The notes below the pieces were generated by a model that saw nothing but the letters and a program-made list of their open reading frames with translations, had not been told where the DNA came from and made no database searches. Below, one piece after another: positions 25,101 to 32,503 of a DNA stretch of 64,000 nucleotides. The DNA is from Macrococcoides equi (GTDB taxonomy: Bacteria > Bacillota > Bacilli > Staphylococcales > Staphylococcaceae): NCBI RefSeq assembly GCF_047425865.1, contig NZ_CP179735.1. One strand, given 5' to 3'. Every line of letters starts with the position of its first letter. The stretch's first letter is position 1. A program made the position numbers and the translations under genes.

Positions 25101-27946
25101 CAGTAACGGACTCAGTGACAGATTCAGTAACGGACTCAGTGACAGATTCAGTAACGGACTCAGTGACAGATTCAGTAACGGACTCAGTGACAGATTCAGT
25201 AACGGACTCAGTGACAGATTCAGTAACGGACTCAGTGACAGATTCGGTAACAGATTCAGTGACGGATTCAGTAACAGATTCAGTGACAGATTCAGTAACG
25301 GACTCAGTGACAGATTCAGTAACGGACTCAGTGACAGATTCAGTAACGGACTCAGTGACAGATTCAGTGACGGACTCAGTAACAGATTCAGTGACGGACT
25401 CAATCACGGATTCAGTAACAGATTCAGTGACGGACTCAGTGACAGATTCAGTAACGGACTCATTGACAGATTCTCAATCACTTTATGATTTAGGAGACAA
25501 AGTATGGTTCGACCAAGATAAAGATGGCATCCAGGATGCGAATGAAGCAGGAATTCCAGGCGTAACCGTAACATTGACAAAATCTGACGGTTCAACAGTC
25601 ACAACAACGACAGATGCGAACGGCAACTATGTATTCACAGATCTACCAAACGACGACTATACCGTAACCTTCGGTACACCAGATGGATATAATGGTCCGA
25701 CAACATCTAACGTTGGCGATGACACATTAGACTCAGATGGACAAGTAGTGAAAGTAACGATTAAAGACGCAGATGATATGACTGTGGATTCAGGCTTCAT
25801 CAAAGTAACCGTAGGTGACACAGTATGGGAAGATACAAATCATGATGGTCAACAAAATCCAGGAGAGCCAGGTATCCCAGGTGTGAAAGTAACAATCACA
25901 CATCCAGATGGTACAACTGAAACAGCGGTGACAGATGAAAAAGGTCATTACGAATTCCCGAATGTACCGAATGGTGATAACACAATCACATTTGAAACAC
26001 CAGATGGTTACACACCAACAACACCGAACAGCGGAGATGACACAACAGATTCAGACGGTACAAAAGTTGTAGTAACAGTAGATGGAAAAGATAATCCAAC
26101 CATCGATTCAGGATTCGTTAAAGAAACATACAAAATTGGAGACAAAGTATGGTTCGACCAAGATAAAGATGGCATCCAGGATGCGAATGAAGCAGGAATT
26201 CCAGGCGTAACCGTAACATTAACGAAACCTGACGGTTCAACAGTAACAACAACGACAGATGCGAACGGCAACTATGTATTCACAGATCTACCAAACGGCG
26301 ACTATACCGTAACCTTCGGTACACCAGATGGATATAATGGTCCGACAACATCTAACGTTGGCGATGACACATTAGACTCAGATGGACAAGTAGTGAAAGT
26401 AACGATTAAAGACGCAGATGATATGACTGTGGATTCAGGGTTCATCAAAGTAACCGTAGGTGACACGGTATGGGAAGATACAAATCATGACGGTCAACAA
26501 AACCCGGGAGAGCCAGGTATCCCAGGTGTCAAAGTAACAATCACACATCCAGACGGTACAACTGAAACAGTAGTGACAGATGAAAACGGTCATTATGAAT
26601 TCACAGATGTACCAAATGGAGATAATACAATCACGTTTGAAACACCAGATGGTTACACACCAACAACGCCTAACAGTGGAGATGACACAACAGATTCAGA
26701 CGGTACAAAAGTTGTGGTAACAATAGATGGAAAAGATAATCCAACGATCGATTCAGGTTTTGTTAAAAATCCAACTAAATTAGAACTTGGAGATACAGTA
26801 TGGTTCGATACGGATCATGATGGTATCCAGGATGCGGGTGAAAAAGGTATTGAAGGTGCAACTGTAGCATTAGTGAAACCTGATGGTACAATCACCAAAA
26901 CTACAACTGATGCGAATGGTCACTATATCTTTAAAGATTTAGAACCAGGTAAATATACTGTTTACTTCGAAACACCAGACGGCATGATTCCAACAGGATT
27001 AAATATAGGCGATGACACATTAGATTCAAATGGATCAGTAGTAAGTGTAGATTTAACAGACAATAACTACACAATCGATTCAGGATTCTATACACCGGAA
27101 GGTGGAGGGTCAAATGAGCCGACTAAACCAAGCGAACCAGGTACACCAACTGAACCAACAAAACCAACAGAGCCAACAACACCACCGGTGAAAGGTAACT
27201 TAGAATTAGGCGATAAAGTATGGTTCGATACAGATAAAGATGGTATCCAGGATGCAGATGAAAAAGGTATTGAAGGGGTGACAGTTTCATTAGTAAAACC
27301 AGATGGAACAATCGTTACAACAACTACAGATAAAGATGGCAAATACCTATTCACAGGTTTAACGGAAGGCGACTACACAGTTTACTTCAATACACCAGCT
27401 GGCATGATTCCAACAGGATTAAATGTAGGGAATGACACGTTAGATTCAGACGGAGCAGTCGTAACAGTACATCTAACAGATAACAACTACACAATCGATT
27501 CAGGATTCTATACACCGGAAGGTGGAGGGTCAAATGAGCCGACTAAACCAAGCGAACCAGGTACACCAAGCGAACCGAGCACACCAAGTGAACCGGGCAC
27601 ACCAAGTGAACCGGGCACGCCAAGTGAGCCAGGAACGCCAAGTGAACCGGGCACACCAAGCGAACCGGGAACGCCAAGTGAACCAGGTACACCAAGCGAA
27701 CCAGGCACACCAAGCGAACCAGGCACACCAATTGAACCAGGCACACCAATTGAACCAGGCACACCAAGTGAACCGGGCACGCCAAGTGAGCCAGGAACGC
27801 CTGAGACACATAAGACTTCTCAAGGTACACCAAATAAAGAGGATTTAACTTCTTTACCAGACACAGGTGAAAACAATAATGGTGGAGCATTAGCGGCACT
27901 ATTAGCAGGTTTAGGTGGAGCACTATTATATAGAAGAAAAAAATAA
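22193..27946 (+). CDS. P1: YSIRK/LPxTG surface protein with eight B domains and SVTD repeats
   Basis: The ATG at 22193 follows GGAGGAAATTA. Order of parts: YSIRK signal peptide (about 18-46); Thr/Glu/Pro repeats with a 30-bp unit (about 55-195); a roughly 70-residue helical module (about 204-273); a probable ligand-binding region (to about 625); two SdrD_B domains (24.09-24.79 kb); about 56 SVTD repeats (24794-25475); four more B domains (25.48-26.77 kb, two nearly identical pairs); two further B domains with a Pro-rich spacer (26.78-27.51 kb); a SEPGTP spacer (27.53-27.80 kb); and an LPDTG sorting signal, hydrophobic segment and RRKK. B domains show DxDxDGxQD calcium loops. It is Sdr-like, but the Ser-rich repeats lie inside the B region, not next to the wall. 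Confidence 0.93.
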   Translation: MKKTTSGKRYDFISNKQNKYSIRKFTVGTTSILIGSLLFLGQDAQAAESTTSTEQTSNTNTSTDPTSTETTPTTETATTETPTTETTTTETPTTETTTTETPTTETTTTETPTTETTTTETPTTETTTTETPTTETTTTETPTTETTTTETATTETPTTETATTEAPTTETATTEAPTTETATTEAPTTEVTMAEPQSNSRIFSDVTNKIKSVATEQEKQNILSAYISKATGTSIEEASKNVQGLGIDYNNITEEDLTSAILLAISNNYNASQIPVTPVSLTSVNNYMESISINSNTDIIRNLVAPTSNQYIKVNSATISDSGAYDQRRNLVGVNDGTIEPHASESIEFNVDFSIDNNATAGQTFTISYDDQTIPSDLNMQDYLPVDIVDYNGEVIATGEYDAATKTILYTFTDYVDKYQNVNAKITLYSYVDRAVVQNEENIDLNFSIANNITSSTKYVDYQESSVYGINSLKSNFENVNLTNNTVEQIFYVNSEYLNTYNSEFIIYGNNPDGSESSVLVDENSIIEIYNAGDGTILPDSMRINDYSSLNNVTNQFNVSNYNNDEASIYFGNIQDVYVVRVISKYDPTLALPIGQSGELNSNYYGNTTFIMAGNAINAVNDTSIGDGTLQTYKLGDYVWIDTNKDGIQNEVGTPLENVLVTLTFPDGSQKAIRTDANGYYEFAGLTDKETYTVTFETPTGYTPTVSDNTATTDGLDSDGLSVTVTINGDDNPTIDTGFYLTPTYKLGDYVWFDADNDGIQGSSSNDYALDGVTVNLYDGNGNPILDANGAQVTTTSDVNGYYEFVGLQNGTYTVEFINPDPTLLTPTVSNAKNDLTDSDITATNNRVIAVIDNSDNMTIDAGYTSLSDSVTDSVTDSVTDSVTDSVTDSVTDSVTDSVTDSVTDSVTDSVTDSVTDSVTDSVTDSVTDSVTDSVTDSVTDSVTDSVTDSVTDSVTDSVTDSVTDSVTDSVTDSVTDSVTDSVTDSVTDSVTDSVTDSVTDSVTDSVTDSVTDSVTDSVTDSVTDSVTDSVTDSVTDSVTDSVTDSVTDSVTDSVTDSVTDSVTDSVTDSITDSVTDSVTDSVTDSVTDSLTDSQSLYDLGDKVWFDQDKDGIQDANEAGIPGVTVTLTKSDGSTVTTTTDANGNYVFTDLPNDDYTVTFGTPDGYNGPTTSNVGDDTLDSDGQVVKVTIKDADDMTVDSGFIKVTVGDTVWEDTNHDGQQNPGEPGIPGVKVTITHPDGTTETAVTDEKGHYEFPNVPNGDNTITFETPDGYTPTTPNSGDDTTDSDGTKVVVTVDGKDNPTIDSGFVKETYKIGDKVWFDQDKDGIQDANEAGIPGVTVTLTKPDGSTVTTTTDANGNYVFTDLPNGDYTVTFGTPDGYNGPTTSNVGDDTLDSDGQVVKVTIKDADDMTVDSGFIKVTVGDTVWEDTNHDGQQNPGEPGIPGVKVTITHPDGTTETVVTDENGHYEFTDVPNGDNTITFETPDGYTPTTPNSGDDTTDSDGTKVVVTIDGKDNPTIDSGFVKNPTKLELGDTVWFDTDHDGIQDAGEKGIEGATVALVKPDGTITKTTTDANGHYIFKDLEPGKYTVYFETPDGMIPTGLNIGDDTLDSNGSVVSVDLTDNNYTIDSGFYTPEGGGSNEPTKPSEPGTPTEPTKPTEPTTPPVKGNLELGDKVWFDTDKDGIQDADEKGIEGVTVSLVKPDGTIVTTTTDKDGKYLFTGLTEGDYTVYFNTPAGMIPTGLNVGNDTLDSDGAVVTVHLTDNNYTIDSGFYTPEGGGSNEPTKPSEPGTPSEPSTPSEPGTPSEPGTPSEPGTPSEPGTPSEPGTPSEPGTPSEPGTPSEPGTPIEPGTPIEPGTPSEPGTPSEPGTPETHKTSQGTPNKEDLTSLPDTGENNNGGALAALLAGLGGALLYRRKK
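22417..22640 (+). repeat. 30-bp coding repeats (Thr/Glu/Pro)
   Basis: Near-perfect 30-bp copies encode TTETPTTETT within P1. Further degenerate copies extend the tract on both sides. Exact repetition suggests length variation by slippage. Confidence 0.9.
24794..25475 (+). repeat. 12/24-bp coding repeats encoding SVTD
   Basis: About 56 tetrapeptides are encoded by 12-bp units that mostly alternate between cagtgacagatt and cagtaacggact, giving a 24-bp period. A marker variant (gattcggtaac) occurs at 24905 and again at 25241, 336 bases apart, showing an internal block duplication. Confidence 0.95.
25493..26770 (+). repeat. 645-bp tandem duplication of a B-domain pair
   Basis: The B-domain pair that starts at 25493 is repeated from 26138 with very few differences. 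Each pair combines a GDKVWFDQDKDG and a GDTVWEDTNHDG type domain. Confidence 0.9.
27535..27800 (+). repeat. 18-bp coding repeats (SEPGTP)
   Basis: About fifteen copies of a hexapeptide SEPGTP (with IEPGTP and SEPSTP variants) form the Pro-rich wall-spanning spacer of P1. Confidence 0.9.
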
Positions 27947-27953
27947 AAAATGA

Positions 27954-27991
27954 AAAACAGCGGCATGAGAGTCACTCATGTCGCTGTTTAA
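27954..27991 (+). terminator. Terminator of P1
   Basis: AAACAGCGGCATGAG pairs with CTCATGTCGCTGTTT (one mismatch) just after the P1 stop. Confidence 0.85.
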
Positions 27992-28032
27992 TAATATATA
28001 AAATTATAGAAAAGTAATTAAAGTATAAAACT

Positions 28033-28068
28033 AAAACCTTCTGATCAAATTATTGGTCAGAAGGTTTT
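28033..28068 (-). terminator. Terminator overlapping the stop of the Sdg-like gene
   Basis: AAAACCTTCTGATC pairs with GGTCAGAAGGTTTT. The stop codon of the minus-strand glycosyltransferase gene at 28050 lies in the loop, so the terminator overlaps the end of the gene. Confidence 0.75.
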
Positions 28069-29547
28069 CTCATAATATTGAATAAGTGCTTCCAGCGTTC
28101 AATGATATTTTCATCATAATAAGGTTCAATAGAAGGAATACACTGATTAAAGTATTTAATTTGCTTAGTTTTATTTGATAGAAAAGCATAAAGTGTATCA
28201 TACAATGCTTCTTCATTATTAAGTTCAACTAAATTACCATTCACATTATTAATAATCATCTCTTTAGGTCCGTAATCAATGTCATAAGCAATAACAGGTG
28301 TACTATATGACAACGACTCTAATACAGCTAAGGCAAAGCCTTCTGAGTTACTTGTTAATAAGTTTGCAGAAGCACGAGCATATACTGTTGATAAGTCTTT
28401 TTGGAATCCTTTGATTTTGATATAGTCATCTGCATCTAATGAATGGATTAATGCTTCAAGTTTTTGTTGGCTTGATCCAAAACCATATAAATCTAGAGTG
28501 AGTTCCGGAAAAACTTTATGAAGTCGATGAACGACTTTGATTTGATGATCTAGTTGTTTATCATCTACATATCTAGAAACAGAAATAAGATGATGATATT
28601 TTTTTAAGGTTTTTTCTGATTTAAAGTGTGTTTGGTCAATGTATCCAACTGGAATATTGACTACATCAATTGCGGGAAGATGATGTTCCTTAATATACGC
28701 TTCGATATCGTACTTTTGACCTTCAGTTGATGTAATCAAAGCTTTAAATCTATCAAGATGATTGAATAACAATGCATATGGCCACTTAAGGCGTGGTTTG
28801 GAAGTAGTTATTTCAGCAAGGTGTTTCATATGTATGACTACTGAAGCGTTTGCTTGTGTCTTCATGTTTAAAAATGCTGGTACAATTTCAAGTGGACGAT
28901 CAATAATAAAGGTATCCTCTGTCTTATAGATTAAATCGAAAAAATAAGTGATTAAAGATTGCTCGGAATCAAATTTTTCAAATTGTCCGTAAGGATTTTT
29001 AAGGAAAATCATCGTTAGGTCATTATTATCATCGAAATATTTCTCAATGACCTTTTCACCTGATGGCGTAAAAAATTCCTGATATACCACTTTGTTACCT
29101 GATCCGTAATGGGATATAGAACTTAAGAAGCCTCTTCCATCGTATTCTTCATGTTTAACATATTCGTTTTTTGAATTGAAGTGGTTGATAAACATTGGTT
29201 GAGTATGTGCTAAATCGAAAAAACGTGCGATTATTTTGCATGACTTTGGCGATATATTTGTTCCTTTGGATTTCAACGTCATAACCTAAATATGTCTGCC
29301 AATAGTTTATGAAATCGAAGGTTTGATGCGTTATCGTATAGTTACACTTCTGGAAATAGTCATACATGTTGAGCACATCTTGCTGATTACCTATTTGTTG
29401 AGCGTATAAAGCACTGAGATGATGGTAACGCACTGTAAGAATTTTAGCAGGAATTTTAAACTGTTTGAAAAGTTTCAAGCGATTAAACTGCGCTTTATCA
29501 ACACCTGTGAAGCTATGATAAATACCTAACCCGATAAAGTAGTGCAT
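28050..29547 (-). pseudogene. SdgA/SdgB-like glycosyltransferase broken by a +1 frameshift
   Basis: The start at 29547 (MHYFIGLGIYHSFTGVDKAQ) has an AGGAG site and resembles SdgA/SdgB, the enzymes that glycosylate Ser-Asp repeats of staphylococcal Sdr proteins. The first frame ends near 29155. The second frame (to 28050) carries the rest: a GT4 domain with LISVSRYVDDKQLDHQIKV, LDLYGFGSS and LLTSNSEGFALAVLESLSYSTPVIAYD. The span is 1498 bases, 499 codons plus one. The frames meet at a run of six T (29218-29223 as A on the plus strand). Five T would restore a single frame of 498 aa, the same size as GtfA. It lies next to P1, whose SVTD repeats are a likely substrate (inference). Confidence 0.8.
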
Positions 29548-29570
29548 GCTAAACTCCTAATATTTGACGT

Positions 29571-29756
29571 CTAGAAAAATGGTTTTAATATGCCGTATAG
29601 CAATCTTAAGGCAAAGAAAAGCATGATAACACCAGTCACACTGAAGATTGCGCGACGTTTTTTCTTATCTTCTTCCTCTTCTTTGTTTTCCATTTCATAT
29701 ATTAATTGTTCTTCAATCTCTTTATTAATTTCTTCTAAAGATTTTTTTTCTTCCAT
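29571..29756 (-). CDS. Small single-span membrane protein
   Basis: The likely start is the ATG at 29756 (MEEKKSLEEIN) with AGGAG about ten bases upstream; a longer frame to 29807 has no site. The 61-residue product is a highly charged Glu/Lys helix, probably coiled coil, followed by KKKRR and one hydrophobic segment (AIFSVTGVIMLFFALRLLYGIL). It precedes the Sdg-like gene by 23 bases and is probably in the same operon. A membrane accessory role for the glycosyltransferase is only a guess. Confidence 0.6.
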   Translation of the reverse strand: MEEKKSLEEINKEIEEQLIYEMENKEEEEDKKKRRAIFSVTGVIMLFFALRLLYGILKPFF

Positions 29757-29821
29757 AGTAATAGTACTCCTAATTTCTTGGATTTGAATTTTATAATATT
29801 TTATCATTTATTGAATGTTAT

Positions 29822-29860
29822 AAAAAGACGACAGTTCATATGATATTTGTCGCCTTTTTA
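29822..29860. terminator. Hairpin between divergent genes
   Basis: AAAAAGACGACA pairs imperfectly with TGTCGCCTTTTT. It lies upstream of both divergent genes, so it may be a remnant terminator or a transcription insulator. Confidence 0.4.
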
Positions 29861-30291
29861 AAGGATATCTCATGAAAAATTACCGTCCTCAGCTTAAGTA
29901 AATCAGTGGAAAACCTATAAATATCTAATTCATTACGTATGTTCACAAAATTGTCACATTTATGATTGTGTCTAGACATGTTGATAACTTTATTCACTTT
30001 TTGCATAAAATTATATTGTGTTTCAGATTAAATACAAAAATATTAATATTCTAAAAATTGTAGAATAGGTAAAAGAGGATAACTTTGTTAATTATGTAAA
30101 TCTATTTTTACAATTTAATATACATTAATTATGAATAAATATAAATTTTTGTGGATAAGTGAAATGCATGCGTTTTACATTCAACTATAACAAGTGACAA
30201 ATTATAGTATAAAATATTAGAGAGTCATAATAGCAGGAGTGTAAGCTTTTATGGCAATCTTACCGTAAGAGATATTAAGAGGAGGATTTTT
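29861..30291. other. AT-rich upstream region of P-small
   Basis: There is no coding sequence longer than a five-codon frame at 30251-30268 (ATG GCA ATC TTA CCG TAA), which is preceded by AGGAG. A TATAAA at about 30209 could be a -10. The GAGGAGG of P-small is at the end. Nothing else is recognised. Confidence 0.35.
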
Positions 30292-31569
30292 ATGAACAAG
30301 TATGGCATTAGAAAGGTCACAGTAGGCACAGCTTCAGTAGTTGTTGGTTCATTATTGTTCTTAGGAGCAGGCCATCAAGCTGACGCAGCAGAAGCAACAT
30401 ATTCATTAGGAGATCGTGTATATTCTGATAACAATGGTAACTACGTACAAGACGCAGGCGACACTGGTTTAGCAGGTTTAACTGTAACAATCCGTGACTA
30501 CGCTGGTAACCACGTAGCAACTACTACAACAGATGCTAACGGTAACTACTCATTCTCAGGTTTAAAAAATGGTACTTACGTTGTTAACTTCGAAGTTCCA
30601 GCTGGATATTCAAATGATGTAGCAAACATCGGTTCTGAAGATGTTGATTCAGATGGTCCAATCGACGTATTAGTAGAAATTAATGGAGCTAACGTTACAA
30701 CTTTAGATAACGGTTTCATTCCATTAAATGGTCAAGCTTCTAAACCAGCTGCTGGTGGAGAAACTACACCAACTACTCCAGCTACAACTCCAGCAGGTGG
30801 CGGAACTACTACAACAACGCCAGCTCCTGCTAAAGGTAACTTATCAATCGGAGACCACGTATGGTGGGATGCGAACTACAACAACATGTATGATCAAGGT
30901 GAAAACCCTGTTGCAGGTTTAGAAGTAACACTTCATGACTATGCAGGTAACTTCGTAGCTCGTACTACAACAGATGCTAATGGTAACTATGCATTCCATG
31001 GTTTATCAGATGGAACTTATAAAGTGAACTTCAATAACCCATTAAACTGGTCACCAGTTATTGCGAACATCGAAGCTGACTTACATGATGAAGTAGATTC
31101 AGATGGTCCAATCGACGTAATCGTTAACTTAAAAGGCGCTTCTAACTTCAACGTAGACCAAGGTTACTACGGTGTTGGAACACCAGCACCTGGTGGTGGA
31201 GACAACACAACACCTGGTGGAGACAACACAACACCTGGTGGAGACAACACAACACCTGGTGGAGACAACACAACACCTGGTGGAGACAACACAACACCTG
31301 GTGGAGACAACACAACACCTGGTGGAGACAACACAACACCTGGTGGAGATAACACAACACCAGTAGACAATGGTACTGGTAACGTAACTCCACAACCAAC
31401 AGAAAAACCAGCAGCTCCAACTACTGTAGCACCTAAAGAAACTTTAACGGCTTCTGAAATCGGTAAAACAGTATTACCTGATACTGGTGAAGAAAACAAC
31501 AACGGTGTTGTAGCTTCTGTATTAGCATTATTAGGTGGCGCAGCATTATTTGGTGCTCGTCGTAAATAA
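30292..31569 (+). CDS. P-small: compact LPxTG surface protein with two B domains
   Basis: The ATG at 30292 follows AGAGGAGGA. The signal peptide is a shortened YSIRK variant starting directly at MNKYGIRKVTVG and ending ADAA. Two SdrD_B-type domains follow (about 36-145 and 181-297), separated by a Thr/Pro/Gly linker. The calcium loops are less canonical (DNNGNYVQD, DANYNNMYD). Then come eight GGDNTTP repeats, a Pro/Thr-rich stretch, and LPDTG, hydrophobic segment and ARRK. It lacks any A-type ligand domain, unlike Sdr proteins, so it may be a spacer-like or pilin-like surface protein. Gene ends in a strong terminator. Confidence 0.92.
   Translation: MNKYGIRKVTVGTASVVVGSLLFLGAGHQADAAEATYSLGDRVYSDNNGNYVQDAGDTGLAGLTVTIRDYAGNHVATTTTDANGNYSFSGLKNGTYVVNFEVPAGYSNDVANIGSEDVDSDGPIDVLVEINGANVTTLDNGFIPLNGQASKPAAGGETTPTTPATTPAGGGTTTTTPAPAKGNLSIGDHVWWDANYNNMYDQGENPVAGLEVTLHDYAGNFVARTTTDANGNYAFHGLSDGTYKVNFNNPLNWSPVIANIEADLHDEVDSDGPIDVIVNLKGASNFNVDQGYYGVGTPAPGGGDNTTPGGDNTTPGGDNTTPGGDNTTPGGDNTTPGGDNTTPGGDNTTPGGDNTTPVDNGTGNVTPQPTEKPAAPTTVAPKETLTASEIGKTVLPDTGEENNNGVVASVLALLGGAALFGARRK
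31190..31360 (+). repeat. 21-bp coding repeats (GGDNTTP)
   Basis: Eight near-perfect 21-bp copies encode GGDNTTP in the wall spacer of P-small. Confidence 0.95.
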
Positions 31570-31605
31570 TTGTTCGATTATTAAAATTAAATAGTAAGTA
31601 ATTAT

Positions 31606-31649
31606 GAAGAGAAGGATCAACAAAATGTTGATTCTTCTCTTCTTTTTTT
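31606..31649 (+). terminator. Terminator of P-small
   Basis: GAAGAGAAGGATCAACA pairs with TGTTGATTCTTCTCTTC, followed by a T7 run. Confidence 0.92.
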
Positions 31650-31665
31650 ACTTTGTTTATAAAAA

Positions 31666-31704
31666 TAAAAGTAGACATTAATGGTGATAGATGTCTCTTT
31701 TTAA
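31666..31704 (+). terminator. Second terminator-like hairpin
   Basis: AAAAGTAGACAT pairs with ATGTCTCTTTTT with one bulge. It resembles the hairpin at 22075 in sequence and in its position upstream of a large adhesin gene. Confidence 0.45.
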
Positions 31705-32503
31705 TTATTAAATAAGTCACTATAATAACTACAATATATAAATATATGATTTGTATGAAATTAATATAAATATATATAAATTAATAAGACAAGGGGAGAA
31801 GTTAAAAATAAGAAGTACAGTAAAATATTATGCAAAGAGATAGTCACTATGAATGATAAATAAAGTTAGTTTTGTGAAGAAAATATTATTTCAATGAATT
31901 AAAAATTTTTGTTCTATATTTTCAGAATTTTCTTTAATGTATATCTTTCGAATACATACGATAGTGAATAAATTATGATAGAATCACCAAGTTATCCACT
32001 TTTATATATGTTAATTGTATGTAAAATGTGTTGAAAGTGAATGACAATGCATAGTAAAATCTTTTTTACGTTGAGTGAGTCCATAATATTTTTATCCACA
32101 TAATGTAATTAAGTTATTCTAAAATAATAAAAAATACAAAAAATAGACAAAATTATTTAATATGACGCTATTTTTTTAAAAAAATGATTATTTTAAATTA
32201 ATTTTTTTGTCACAATTTAGACACATTAAAACTAAATATTTTATAAAAATTACTTTTTGTAAATATGTTTATACAAGTTGGAATGTGCAAAATATACGTA
32301 TTTACTGTTAATAATCATTCGGCTACCGATACACTTCTTATAATAGAATAACTTTACAAAAAGTAAACAATTACTTAATCAAATATTTATTAATTTATTT
32401 CTTATTTAAGTATGTTAAGAGTTAATATAATAAATTTAAAGATGTATAATGCAAGATGTATATTAGTATCCATATAGATACGCACCTAACTAGGAGGAAC
32501 ATA
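31705..32503. other. Long AT-rich region upstream of P2
   Basis: About 800 bases with no plausible gene. A promoter candidate is TTAATA (32422-32427), 17 bases, TATAAT (32445-32450). The AGGAGG of P2 is at 32492-32497. The great length and A/T bias suggest a regulatory region, but I recognise no known operator. Confidence 0.4.
32422..32450 (+). promoter_or_regulatory. Candidate promoter of P2
   Basis: TTAATA, a 17-base spacer and a perfect TATAAT lie about 55 bases upstream of the start codon. The -35 matches at four of six positions. Confidence 0.4.

Noticed and set aside
24781..25407. Antisense open frame encoding a regular ESVT repeat protein across the SVTD region
   Set aside because: It is a mirror effect of the 12-bp repeat on the plus strand. 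It has no ribosome-binding site or signal of its own and lies wholly inside P1.
31129..31420. Cys- and Leu-rich minus-strand frames over the GGDNTTP repeats
   Set aside because: They are reflections of the 21-bp repeat.
31705..32503. Origin or mobile element in the long AT-rich stretch before P2
   Set aside because: I see no iterons, inverted termini or transposase remnants. Plain AT-richness is not enough.
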